Positions 21,101-29,013 of a DNA stretch of 52,467 bases are shown here, piece after piece (the stretch's first letter is position 1; each line of letters opens with the position of its first letter). The DNA lies in the IMG/VR virus record IMGVR_UViG_3300009370_000040, positions 1-52,467 of that record. One strand, given 5' to 3'. The position numbers were made by a program, and so were the translations under genes. The notes below the pieces were generated by a model. It searched no databases, was not told where the DNA came from, and worked only from the letters and a program-made list of their open reading frames with translations. The DNA comes from a virus.

Positions 21101-21733
21101 GGTACTCCTACGATAGATGCCTTTCATGTAAACACGAATCCTGCTGGTAATGTTGTTGCAATTTGGGCAAACACAGAAGCTGGATTCTTGAATGCCAATC
21201 CTTATCCTGGTGGATATGGATTTTTTGATAATCCTAATACAGATATTATCACAACCTCCACAGGATCTGGAGCTGTCGTTGTGTATGATGGAGAAACTGG
21301 AATTTCGGGTGGAAATGTAATTGCAAGATATAGCACCAGAGAAGTTACTCTCAATCCAGAGTTTTCTGCAAAGGATCTGCAAGTTTTCTTAACAGCACAT
21401 AGACCTAGTGGAACTAATGTTCAGGTGTATTATAAGATAACTAATTCTAATGATCCAGAGAGATTCTTAGATAAAAATTGGGTGTTGATGGATCTAGAAA
21501 CGTCAGAGGCCTCTGCTACTTCCTCGTCAGGTGAAACGGCAGACTATTGGAAAGAGTTGAAATTTATTCCTTTTGGCCATGCAAACGATTTGGAATTTCC
21601 TATGAAATATGATTCGGCGGAGGGTCACACTCATACCACGTTCAATTCCTTTGCCATTAAAATTTGTTTATCTGCAACCAAACACACTCAAGTACCTTTA
21701 GTTAGGGCTCTAAGGGCAATTGCATTGGATTAA
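15110..21733 (+). CDS. Giant virion structural protein with N-terminal DUF4815-type domain
   Basis: A 2207-residue protein. The N-terminus ('DFNESKNYHKILFRPGYAVQ' then 'ARELTQLQSILESQ') is the signature of DUF4815, found in very large tail proteins of marine T4-like phages. A helical segment near residues 1045-1080 ('INKVARRVDRLEYFTSLNLL') is typical of the same family. The later 'YYDPLAQTFLCD' and 'DIDLFFASKP' motifs also recur in large marine-myovirus tail proteins. Residues about 378-398 form a very basic Gly/Lys/Arg tract in a GC-rich patch (16243-16305). Two small beta modules of the 'GGPANNEVRRI' type lie near 16808-16970 and 19578-19700. It probably replaces the T4 gp10/gp9-type peripheral baseplate and fibre attachment proteins, but that is inferred from position. 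AAAGGA at 15095-15100 serves the start. Confidence 0.75.
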   Translation: MPKITSQTPYNDDFNESKNYHKILFRPGYAVQARELTQLQSILESQLSHHGRSQFHNGDAVLGGQTAFLRDVEHIKVYDHIGAGNDNTSAKLDLSDLFNTTTGRGVVISKGEHTKGQRDSRRKPRATVMAVVENNGSDPATLIVQYANSWRFMAGDAIVVSNIPLETSDPDHIVVARVRDENYGGDPTPTGPASLFTVEPGIYFIDSTFIRTPRQSIVLGKYTDRPTYAIGFIKSDEIVTDADDSTLLDNASESYNVNSPGAHRLKTSIKLAVHPLSDGITLPSAGAVGFHTIFKIANGVPIIEDITTQNSEFLNLLAERTHDESGNYSTVPFRVDVLEGATSSIIASSAELQSVVTGLAQNDDDITQTTAPEGGTQYGPKGKGKKRGGRRGGAGFRRLQQAFNAFSVTQPTEADKSNFSVKINPGTAYVKGYKTRLNEPLILTAPKARTTKTGVANNNLGFGLYFKIKDPSEPGLWNVSNLEVVNFHLGNVASLTSQQVKDSTRIGQARVTDMQVKTFPEGEAETVYYHLHMLDMRTTPIQNTAGESDSTSIICSNLTPTDTNQYVGGYIKMIGGPANNEVRRIVGSTTGGVINVIPAFSTTPTGTGAGFGNNFQITFDSSFVGCIANTVVDSAMADVANVGKVGTVSTGETILYGRNQTKNYVPIGPEVISSIDGVSYDIVYRDSQTPAGAVVNFPRRNVNETISTNDNDHIFTGGPGASGILSPVSVDSDGSGGIDVTFGVSPGTDVIGILRAKTNTLARQLFSNIQGPRSNTDVVSGAAGAVSLNDTLQTARGIGLVVIDTPNLITSGLDNLGIPNVYNIHKIIDTGDIGTPPAWNGDVWDATRSRHSDVTSNYVLDSGQRDSHFDYSSIRLKPNVTPPGGQLLVLCDFLEPPLGGTVPQSGFFDVESYVGAIAYDDIPVYEDSSGIRSRLQNVMDFRPVRKANNVVGSPVDISINQPFHNTKRFPKVDGVLDIDEASHFLSRIDHIVLTSTGRFQHISGVPSDFPVPPENDDDNLLLSTLRVPAYTFSYKDIIIDPAENKRKTMKDINKVARRVDRLEYFTSLNLLEKQAADMNIIDSTGAYTRFKSGILVDNFTGHGVESQSAGDYGCSMDRARRELRPAFTMREFRFNFDAINSQTTRRTGEIVTLNWTPVEWQKQLAATHAISPNPFSLKSYFGTLILQPTEDVWFETRHKDPVVFNLAGDNDNLEFLVEHLNNNLPIGTDWDQWETNWLGVNEATNVEFGVGSYVGSWSRRHWNNETVTTTDTHFGVMTRQGIEHNFTVENTTTSLGNRVVDSSIIPHMRQKGVFFKARGLEPNSSNRVYFDGEDVSVNCARANEIFVNPVVGGIPFIADGPWPDNAAAIGEYRPNGGLFQEVIQTSTTSEGDAAGRVVSAVGNTIHIVTANGVFVPGDELIGESLATGVPSPAVTVASYKHYSGFCRAANSTSITLEEAANAAIGFLSNEEADGTINFIGAADIADEIKDRAISIISGTGVGQTRKVLGYDPATREVVFDQEYSVTPLGAATQSVVDPAVTSAYSIGEKLNSALTNDNNDGSPFTASDAGIATGVFVIPADTFYAGEKTFMIRAVVPGGSLASETISTAQASFYAQGILQTVEEISVQTQSIGTASHVVTESQDITQDVTRTENTGRLVVTGYYDPLAQTFLCDAQDHPDGIFVSDIDLFFASKPTTQEEITCEIRLATDGTPSATQILASKTLYPGDVVITADANPDSPTKFEFSTPVHLEPGKEYAMVIRTNDVSADDGEGENYTLWIASGEPVTNETTGEIFIREIVGNAEETYAPTSTLGMLFKSQNTTTWTENQYEDLMFRINRCSFETGSGIANFKNSIDIGLLDAYGQTAVIDQSFDYDVLNIQSHDAFFPETSVEYDFSGLIEETGTTSATVSIPANRNLYLDQRLRVNSLADGSLLVGATLTGITDEVSPFIRIPGLHAITVQNFVNNAELSNSHFRIVEGGTTYSNTDIMEIQSNRTGTPTIDAFHVNTNPAGNVVAIWANTEAGFLNANPYPGGYGFFDNPNTDIITTSTGSGAVVVYDGETGISGGNVIARYSTREVTLNPEFSAKDLQVFLTAHRPSGTNVQVYYKITNSNDPERFLDKNWVLMDLETSEASATSSSGETADYWKELKFIPFGHANDLEFPMKYDSAEGHTHTTFNSFAIKICLSATKHTQVPLVRALRAIALD

Positions 21734-21737
21734 AATA

Positions 21738-22001
21738 GTGGATGAGAATATTCCTCACATATTAAACAAAACTAAAGTGACCACAGAAAAAGATGGGCTT
21801 GTTCGTGAGATTTCATCAAAAGGTTTGTTGGCCTCTGATCGAAATGCCTTAGAGCAACATAGAATGTATGTTAATAGGGTAAAGGAACAACAAAAGTCAT
21901 CAATTGAGATAAATATAATGAAAGACCAAATTGCTGGTGTTGAGCGAGACATAAAAGAAATTAAAGACTTGTTAATATCACAACTTAAAAGAGAAGAGTA
22001 A
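21738..22001 (+). CDS. Small coiled-coil protein between two giant tail genes, unrecognised
   Basis: The GTG at 21738, five bases after the previous stop, is the most economical start and gives an 87-residue protein. A TTG at 21720 would overlap the preceding gene. The sequence is charged and helical, with a heptad-like C-terminal half ('IEINIMKDQIAGVERDIKEI') suggesting a short coiled coil. There are no cysteines, signal peptide or membrane segment. Its place between the DUF4815-type protein and the long fibre, with a 6-base gap to the fibre gene, suggests a connector, chaperone or assembly factor for the fibre. I do not recognise a T4 homologue. Confidence 0.7.
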   Translation: MDENIPHILNKTKVTTEKDGLVREISSKGLLASDRNALEQHRMYVNRVKEQQKSSIEINIMKDQIAGVERDIKEIKDLLISQLKREE

Positions 22002-22007
22002 CGATTA

Positions 22008-25000
22008 ATGCCTACTAACACAAAACAAGTTGCAAATGTTTTTTCTTCTGACACACTTAATACTTGGCGAGAAAAAACAAATGAATTGATCAAAATAGTA
22101 AATGCTATTCCTGGTGTTCCTATTGGATCTTTGAATCGCCGGGGTGGTGTAATTGATGGTCAATCAGATTCTATTGCTAGTACCATCGGTCCGGAAGGAA
22201 CGCTTTTAGTTATTGCAGGTCCTTCATCTACATTTGCACCTTCTGTGGGTGTTGGTGATTATGCAGCACATTCTTCATGGCCAGCAGGACCTAAATCATA
22301 TACACTAAGCGTAAATCGTATTGCTTCAGGCGCTTGGGCCAATGTAGAATTAACCGCAGATAAAACCGGCATTAATGCTAATGGCATATCAATAACCAAT
22401 GGGCTTCTTACTATTGATGTACACGCCTCAGACTTAATCGGCGCCAATTCAAACGATGCTGTAATTACAATAGGGGCCGGCGATGGTGCGGCATCTAGAG
22501 GAACACTTGGTGATCCCAATATAATTAATTTGTGGGACAGTCAGACTGGTCTGCCTTCTATAAATGCTTATGGTTTTGGTGTTAATGATCAGACTTTAGG
22601 ATATACTTCTTTTGAACAGCACGCCTTTTTCACAAAACGTTCTAGGCAAAATACTGATAATCCAGACATCCAGCGCCTTTTCACAATAAATGCAACTGGT
22701 ATTTTTACACAATCTAATACATTTGTATTGACTGCCCAGACGCCTGCTACAGGCGATCTTTATGTGCAAGGCAATGCTCATTTTGGAACAAGTTATAATG
22801 GTGTTGTAATCTCCAATAACATGGTTCAAATCGACACCCTTGCCGATGCCAATCCTGCCATTGATTTAACTCCTTCCACCGGGCACACGAATACTACTCG
22901 CGATACAGACAAAATTAGAATATGGTCGTCTGGATCAGATACAATGGGATTTGGTATAAGTGCAGATTCTCTAGATTATGTTGCGACTGCCAATCATGTA
23001 TTTCATTCGGGGTCGACAGGATCTTTAGGTGAAAATGCAGTAATTAATTCATTGGGAATATATGCGACTACTGATATAACCGCAGGTAGTGATGTTATTG
23101 CAACTGGAAATGTTGTTGCAACGAATGTTTATGTTGGTGCGTCTGAAGGTGTTGTAATTTCAGATCAATTGATTGAAATTAATACTGCCTCAGGCGAACC
23201 TGGGCTTGCTTTTAGTACACAATTTGATGCTACTCTTAATACTGACAAAATACGATTATGGACAGATGGTTCCCGTGAATATGGCTTTGGTATGCGAACC
23301 AACATTTTGGATTATATGGGCAACAACCATGTCTTTAGTGATGCTAATCCAAGTGCGGGTCCAGAGTGGGCGCGAATTAACTCTACAGGTATTTTCTCAG
23401 AGACAAAGGTTACTGCGGCGACTGGACTTGTTATTGGTTTGAACGAGCTTAGTTCTACCGAGCTTTCTATCAACTCGGGCCAATCTGTACTTGGCACTCA
23501 GGTTGATAGTGACGGATCTTCAACATCACGCAGTAAGTTGGCCCTTCAAGGTGGAGCAAATGTTGCGGCTATCGTTGTTGATTCCCCCACAACTTCTGCT
23601 GCAATTAATCCGAACATTTTAGAAATTCTTTCAGGTGGTGCTAGTGCAAATACACATGGCATAGGGAGAGTGGGCGGTGTTCAAACATATCATGCTGCCA
23701 ATGCACATAATTTTTATATAGATGTGCCATCGGAGGAAAGTACACGAAGAGAAGTTCTTTCGATAACACATGATGCGATTACTGGTAATATTTTTACGCA
23801 GTTTACATCTAATGCATCCTTTTCGGGAGACATAACTTTTTCGGGCGAGGTAACCACAACTGGTGAATCAATATTAGACCTCGTTACTGCCACCGATCCC
23901 AATGGGCCCAGCACATTTGCTCATCCTATTCATGTAATGGGCACCCATATAAATTCTACTTCATATCTTACGCCCGGCGGGCTCACCCCATCACTCACAT
24001 TTACCGGACCTACTTATATTAATGATCCGACCATTGATCGTATTGATCTCTTCAATTCGGCCGCAGGAACGATTGGGTTTGGTATTTGGAAACCGACAAA
24101 CGTGGCCGCTGGCGAGGGGATGATGTTACGCAGCAAGGCGCAGGGTCCTTTTGGATTCTATCATGGCACTATCCTTACTGCAAATATTGTGCCCGATGGA
24201 ATTGAGACTGGTGGATATGTTAATGCCGCTGGAGGTTTTGATACTAGTGGAAACATTTATAATAATGAACAACCTTGGTTTTACGGTTCATCGAATACTG
24301 TATTATTAGATAACCCCGGACATATAAGCCTAGTTGGTGGCTGGACTGGCGCGGCCTCGCTTCCTGGTCCTCTAGGGTGGCACAGCGGCCGAATATATAT
24401 AGAAACACTTGGCGCCGGCGGAACAGGATTGAATATAAATTCAATATCTTCTGGCAGCGCCCACGTCGCCGTGGGGGCTAATTCAGAGGGCACCGGAGCT
24501 ATTACGTTAACTCATGGTGGCATAACTATGAAGAAGGGTTTGATCATTGACGGTTCTGAAAGAATCACCCAAGCAGGCAAGTTTAATGCAACAGCATTTG
24601 AGCTTACTGGAAGCGATCTTGAACTTGGAACCGGAACCAGTCTAAATCTTTTCAGTACAACGAGTAATTTATATGTTGGAGGGAATGCACAATTTGGATC
24701 TGCTGCATCCAATGGTGTCGCTGTTCTTGCAGGAGTTCCTCGTTCTGCTGATATTATTAATGCCATCGACTTAAATCATGGTGCTACGACTAATAATGAA
24801 TATGGAATGGGGCTTGATCTTGGTACTGGTAGTGTATCTTATCACACCATGAATACTCACTCTTTTTATATTGATTTTGTAGGAAAAGAAGAAAAAATGA
24901 CAGTCAACTCTACTGGACTTTTTGTTCATGGAGTTGGTGGCAATCAAGCAAATATATATGCTGATCATATACATGGAACTAGTACGACTACTGGAACATC

Positions 25001-28000
25001 TACTGCAACAAATTTGGATCTTACTGGAGACATAGACACAGAAGGAAGTGTGTTTGTAGGAAGTTCTGTTGCTGGGGCGAAGGATGGCCCTATAAGTATG
25101 CAAAAAGTTACCAGTGGCGCCGCCACCTGGGGCCGCATCGCAGCAGACGAGGTTCTTGCGTCAGGTCCAGGGAAAGGTTTTACGCACACATTTACCTCGG
25201 GAGATAATGGGGCATATTATTCAGATTTAGAGGATGCTTTCAACGACAGCGGGCCCTGTGCTTTCCTTCATAGCGGAGTTAATAATGGATATTTTGCCTC
25301 CTCGGGGGTGGGCCCGCTGGTGAACCGTACATTAGTTTCATCATCTACTCATGATACTGCTATACTGCTGGCCCTGGGTGGAATAGGAATTAAAAAATCG
25401 TTAGAGGTTGATGGGGCCCCAATAATAGTGCCCCAATCCACAGGCAAGTCGAATGCTATAAACATTCAAACTATTGCTGCAACTCAATATGATATGTACA
25501 ACGATAATGGTACTAGTACATTTCCCTTATTTACAAAGGTCGCCGGCACAAGTACTGTTGATTTCAATGGTGCTGTCCGGAATATTCTGACGGCCGGCAC
25601 CATTGAGGCTATGGGCGGCAGTAGTGAGATCCTCGCCCGGCAAAAAATATCAGCCACCGGCGATACTGCCAGCACGGGTATAGTTCAGGCTAAGCGACAA
25701 TTTCAGGCTAATAATATACTAACCATATCCGCACAAGACACGGGCAAGGCGAATCTTGTAAATATTGAAAGTGTTGATGCACAGAGATATTATAGAAACG
25801 GCCAAGAAGTTATTGATAGTAATTTAGAGGCCACCTTCATGGGCATTAATGTATTTGATAATGGCGCCGGCGGTACCCAAGGCACAATTGCATTGCAAAA
25901 TAACCTTTATTTGGGGCGCGCCTCCGATGTGGGGCACATCGGCGTGACCCAGGGCCTTTTTATAAATGATTCATTGGTACTTAATTCGCAGCGCAATTTA
26001 ACTAATATTGTTGGGATCACCCTCGCTGGAAATCTAATTTCTTCAGGCGGACCAATCCTATCAACATGGGGAACAACTGCTACCACCAATGCGATAAAAA
26101 CAAATAGTGGTCGAATTGTTTCCAACTCAACAGCTGACAGCGCATTTTATGCTCCTATGGGCGGTATTACTGCAAACAGCTATACTACTGTAGGTGGGTT
26201 TGAGGTTATTAATTCAGACGGAGAAATTAATGTTCCTGTACTAAAGAGTGGGCCGGGAACATCTTTGCTGCAAGCTACCTCGGGTGCTATTGTGTCAACT
26301 GATGATGGTCCTATTGTGTCAGATGGCGCGATGATTGCAAATAACACGGGAACAGGAACTGCACTTACAGTTACTACAGGAACAATTGATGTAGCAGATT
26401 CCACTTCTGCTGATGCTATTAAAGCTACATCTGGTGGCATAAGTGCAAATACTGGATTTAGCTCTAACGGCGCTCTTATAATAGATTCTCAACCTTCAGG
26501 CAATGTCAATATTGGATTTGTTGATAATCTTGATACGGCAAACCTCACAACAACTAGTAATGTGAGCATGATAACTACTGGCAACCATGAAGTTGCTATT
26601 GAAGGCTCTGAAATTACTAATACATTTGATGGCACCGGCCGTCTTATTATAAATGCACACAGTACCTCTGGGGGGGTAGAAACTGTACATTTTACGGACA
26701 CTGGCCCGGCGCAGGTTGCTGCAATCAAGGTGTCTAAAGATAATCTTGCTGCCGCATTTGCAGATTTTCCAGCCACTCTACAGAGTAGGGTGTCGTTTCA
26801 ATCAGGAACTAATAACCAAGGGCCCGAATCATTTAAATCCCACGCTGGGGGCATGAGTGCGAAGCTCGGTTTTACTGCTAACGGTGTTCTTGTAATAGCT
26901 CCTCAGAATAACGGAAGATCGGATCTTCAGAATATTGGGGCAATAGGTGCAAATTCCCTAACAATCTCTGGGGCAACTATTATCACCACAGGTCAGCCAG
27001 CAGTAAGTGCAGATATTGACAATATTAGAAATTTCAAAAGTATTGGAACAACTTCTACCTCGATTGATACTGATGGTGGTATTTCTAGCAAAACTGGATA
27101 TTGGTCTAATACTGAGCAGATTATAGTGCCCACAGCCTCTGGCTCAAACATTAATAATATTAACGACATTTCAGCAAAAACAATTAATATTAATGGATCA
27201 TCGTTTGTAGATTCTTCTAGAAATATTAGTGCTTCTTCAATTTCCGGTTCTTTGATAGCGAGTGCTAGTCATATTGATGCATCTGGAGGAAATATACAAA
27301 CAAGTGGTGTGACAAGAATATCTTCTACTGGAGCTTTTACTGGCACCGGTCTTGATGTTGGGGCAACTAATATAGATAGTGACGGAGCCGTTAGTGTCGG
27401 GGACATACCCGGTGGACTCGGCACTTCTCCTATAAGTGTTACAGGCTCCTCTCCGCATAATTCTGCTATTGAAGTATCTCATTCATTTGTGTCCGCCGCA
27501 TTCTCGGACGCCCCGCCGTCCCCGGGAACCCGGGCTTCCTTCGCATCGGCCAGCAACGCCACGGGTCCTAACACATTCAGATCTTGGGGTGGTGGCATGA
27601 GCGCAAAGACTGGCTTTAGTGCAAACAGCATTCTAACTATAAATCCGACTATAACAGGAAGATCAAACCTAGAAAAAATTGAGCGAATAAATGCTGTTTC
27701 GATTGCAATGGAAGGTGCTTCCACCTCAAATGTGATTGCTACGTTTACTGAGGGTTTTGGGACCTCAATGGGTAACATCAAACAAATTGGTGGTATGCAA
27801 AACGCAGATAATAGCTATCAAGATATGTTGGTTAAGGGTAAGATTAAAAATTATGGAACACAAACTTTATGGTTGCCTGTGGGAAGTTTTTTCGATATGG
27901 CTGGAACAGATCCATCAACGCTATCGACAACAGGAGGATCGCAAGCCTCAGGCACTACGGCTCCTCACTATGGATCTCCATATAGCTCTAGAACATTTAC

Positions 28001-28652
28001 CGCACCACAGGCCACAGTTTTCACTCCTGCAAATTTTAAGAGTGTTTTTACTGATATTGTATTTCCAACCTCTTGGGCCGGACCAGGAAGTAATGTTTCT
28101 GTTATAGGAACATATAGTCTTGACGGAGTTCCAGACTTTTCTGTTAACACCACACAGCAAGCAGAATTAATGTATACTTTACATTGTGTTAAGAACATGG
28201 AACCAACTGGGGTAATTAATGGAACTGCAAATTCTCAAACTGTTGCTGAAGGGGTGTGTGTTCAGAGATTGTCAAGCGTTTCTTCATATGGATCCATTAA
28301 CACACAATATACTGGTCATGATAATCATGCATCGGCTAATTGCCATGTTAAGGTTCCCACAAGAGTTGCTAGCAATACTGCAATACCTCTTATCAGCAGC
28401 TATCCAGCAGCGGAACAAGATCCTTCTCAATATAGGTGGATATTAAGGATTCACAGAAGAGATATTATAGATTCTATAGGTAATGGTTCATCTCCAGCAA
28501 AAGCCGGTACTGGACTTGAGGCGTCTGGATTTACCAGTTCCGTTGCAGCCACACAAATTAATGCTGGAATCAAATTGATGGGGGTTTCTGTACAATATGA
28601 AACTACTCACCTTACTGATACTCCATTGGGCGATTATAAGGGATTATCATAA
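22008..28652 (+). CDS. Very long repetitive tail fibre protein
   Basis: A 2214-residue protein. The N-terminus ('FSSDTLNTWREKTNELIKIV') is the attachment-type start of marine T4-like fibre proteins. The first half repeats a unit of the type 'DKIRLW..G....GFG....LDY....NHVF....INSTGIF' (for example near 22510, 22910, 23245 and 24790). The second half repeats 'GG(I/M)SAK(T/L)GF.ANG.L.I....GRSNL..I..I.A' at least eight times between 24514 and 27700. Such short beta repeats rich in Gly, Ser, Thr and Asn are typical of trimeric, beta-helical fibre shafts. The final ~270 residues, from 'KGKIKNYGTQTLWLPVGSFF' onward, are non-repetitive and are probably a globular tip. The TAA is immediately followed by the ATG of the next gene with no spacer. 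Cell-surface recognition is inferred. Confidence 0.8.
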   Translation: MPTNTKQVANVFSSDTLNTWREKTNELIKIVNAIPGVPIGSLNRRGGVIDGQSDSIASTIGPEGTLLVIAGPSSTFAPSVGVGDYAAHSSWPAGPKSYTLSVNRIASGAWANVELTADKTGINANGISITNGLLTIDVHASDLIGANSNDAVITIGAGDGAASRGTLGDPNIINLWDSQTGLPSINAYGFGVNDQTLGYTSFEQHAFFTKRSRQNTDNPDIQRLFTINATGIFTQSNTFVLTAQTPATGDLYVQGNAHFGTSYNGVVISNNMVQIDTLADANPAIDLTPSTGHTNTTRDTDKIRIWSSGSDTMGFGISADSLDYVATANHVFHSGSTGSLGENAVINSLGIYATTDITAGSDVIATGNVVATNVYVGASEGVVISDQLIEINTASGEPGLAFSTQFDATLNTDKIRLWTDGSREYGFGMRTNILDYMGNNHVFSDANPSAGPEWARINSTGIFSETKVTAATGLVIGLNELSSTELSINSGQSVLGTQVDSDGSSTSRSKLALQGGANVAAIVVDSPTTSAAINPNILEILSGGASANTHGIGRVGGVQTYHAANAHNFYIDVPSEESTRREVLSITHDAITGNIFTQFTSNASFSGDITFSGEVTTTGESILDLVTATDPNGPSTFAHPIHVMGTHINSTSYLTPGGLTPSLTFTGPTYINDPTIDRIDLFNSAAGTIGFGIWKPTNVAAGEGMMLRSKAQGPFGFYHGTILTANIVPDGIETGGYVNAAGGFDTSGNIYNNEQPWFYGSSNTVLLDNPGHISLVGGWTGAASLPGPLGWHSGRIYIETLGAGGTGLNINSISSGSAHVAVGANSEGTGAITLTHGGITMKKGLIIDGSERITQAGKFNATAFELTGSDLELGTGTSLNLFSTTSNLYVGGNAQFGSAASNGVAVLAGVPRSADIINAIDLNHGATTNNEYGMGLDLGTGSVSYHTMNTHSFYIDFVGKEEKMTVNSTGLFVHGVGGNQANIYADHIHGTSTTTGTSTATNLDLTGDIDTEGSVFVGSSVAGAKDGPISMQKVTSGAATWGRIAADEVLASGPGKGFTHTFTSGDNGAYYSDLEDAFNDSGPCAFLHSGVNNGYFASSGVGPLVNRTLVSSSTHDTAILLALGGIGIKKSLEVDGAPIIVPQSTGKSNAINIQTIAATQYDMYNDNGTSTFPLFTKVAGTSTVDFNGAVRNILTAGTIEAMGGSSEILARQKISATGDTASTGIVQAKRQFQANNILTISAQDTGKANLVNIESVDAQRYYRNGQEVIDSNLEATFMGINVFDNGAGGTQGTIALQNNLYLGRASDVGHIGVTQGLFINDSLVLNSQRNLTNIVGITLAGNLISSGGPILSTWGTTATTNAIKTNSGRIVSNSTADSAFYAPMGGITANSYTTVGGFEVINSDGEINVPVLKSGPGTSLLQATSGAIVSTDDGPIVSDGAMIANNTGTGTALTVTTGTIDVADSTSADAIKATSGGISANTGFSSNGALIIDSQPSGNVNIGFVDNLDTANLTTTSNVSMITTGNHEVAIEGSEITNTFDGTGRLIINAHSTSGGVETVHFTDTGPAQVAAIKVSKDNLAAAFADFPATLQSRVSFQSGTNNQGPESFKSHAGGMSAKLGFTANGVLVIAPQNNGRSDLQNIGAIGANSLTISGATIITTGQPAVSADIDNIRNFKSIGTTSTSIDTDGGISSKTGYWSNTEQIIVPTASGSNINNINDISAKTININGSSFVDSSRNISASSISGSLIASASHIDASGGNIQTSGVTRISSTGAFTGTGLDVGATNIDSDGAVSVGDIPGGLGTSPISVTGSSPHNSAIEVSHSFVSAAFSDAPPSPGTRASFASASNATGPNTFRSWGGGMSAKTGFSANSILTINPTITGRSNLEKIERINAVSIAMEGASTSNVIATFTEGFGTSMGNIKQIGGMQNADNSYQDMLVKGKIKNYGTQTLWLPVGSFFDMAGTDPSTLSTTGGSQASGTTAPHYGSPYSSRTFTAPQATVFTPANFKSVFTDIVFPTSWAGPGSNVSVIGTYSLDGVPDFSVNTTQQAELMYTLHCVKNMEPTGVINGTANSQTVAEGVCVQRLSSVSSYGSINTQYTGHDNHASANCHVKVPTRVASNTAIPLISSYPAAEQDPSQYRWILRIHRRDIIDSIGNGSSPAKAGTGLEASGFTSSVAATQINAGIKLMGVSVQYETTHLTDTPLGDYKGLS

Positions 28653-29000
28653 ATGGCTAGAACGATAAATTTAATTGTGGATCAAGGAACAGATTGGTCG
28701 GCTAATTTGGTGGCTAGAACTTTGGATGATTCTTCTGTATTAAATCTTGCAGCATATACCAAAGGTCAAGCCCAAATTAGAAAAGCATATACATCGACCG
28801 CCCATACTGCAAATATTGTTGTAGATATACATCAAGCCAATACATCAGGCCTCGTAATTTTATCTTTGCCGAATGCAACTACTTCAGATATTGTGGCTGG
28901 ACGATACCTATATGATGTTGAAATAGTAGATAGCAGTAGTAAAATATTTCGTATATTTGAAGGGTTTGTTGATGTTCAGCCAGAAATCACAAAATATTAG
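28653..29000 (+). CDS. Small Ig-like/beta-sandwich virion protein (BppU-N-like)
   Basis: A 115-residue protein whose pattern ('LIVDQGTDWSANL', 'GQAQIRKAY', 'GLVILSLPNATTSDIVAG' then 'YLYDVEIVD', ending in 'FEGFVDVQPEIT') fits a small all-beta family common in phage baseplates and fibres, where it often forms an N-terminal docking domain. Here it is a stand-alone gene. It starts directly after the fibre stop codon, so it is probably coupled to fibre translation. It precedes the neck genes. Adaptor or decoration function is inferred. Confidence 0.6.
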   Translation: MARTINLIVDQGTDWSANLVARTLDDSSVLNLAAYTKGQAQIRKAYTSTAHTANIVVDIHQANTSGLVILSLPNATTSDIVAGRYLYDVEIVDSSSKIFRIFEGFVDVQPEITKY

Positions 29001-29013
29001 ATAAGGTATAAAA

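Noticed and set aside
24514-27710. Regularly spaced repeats considered as a CRISPR-like array
   Set aside because: The repeats are protein-level, degenerate in DNA, of uneven spacing, and lie inside one open fibre gene.
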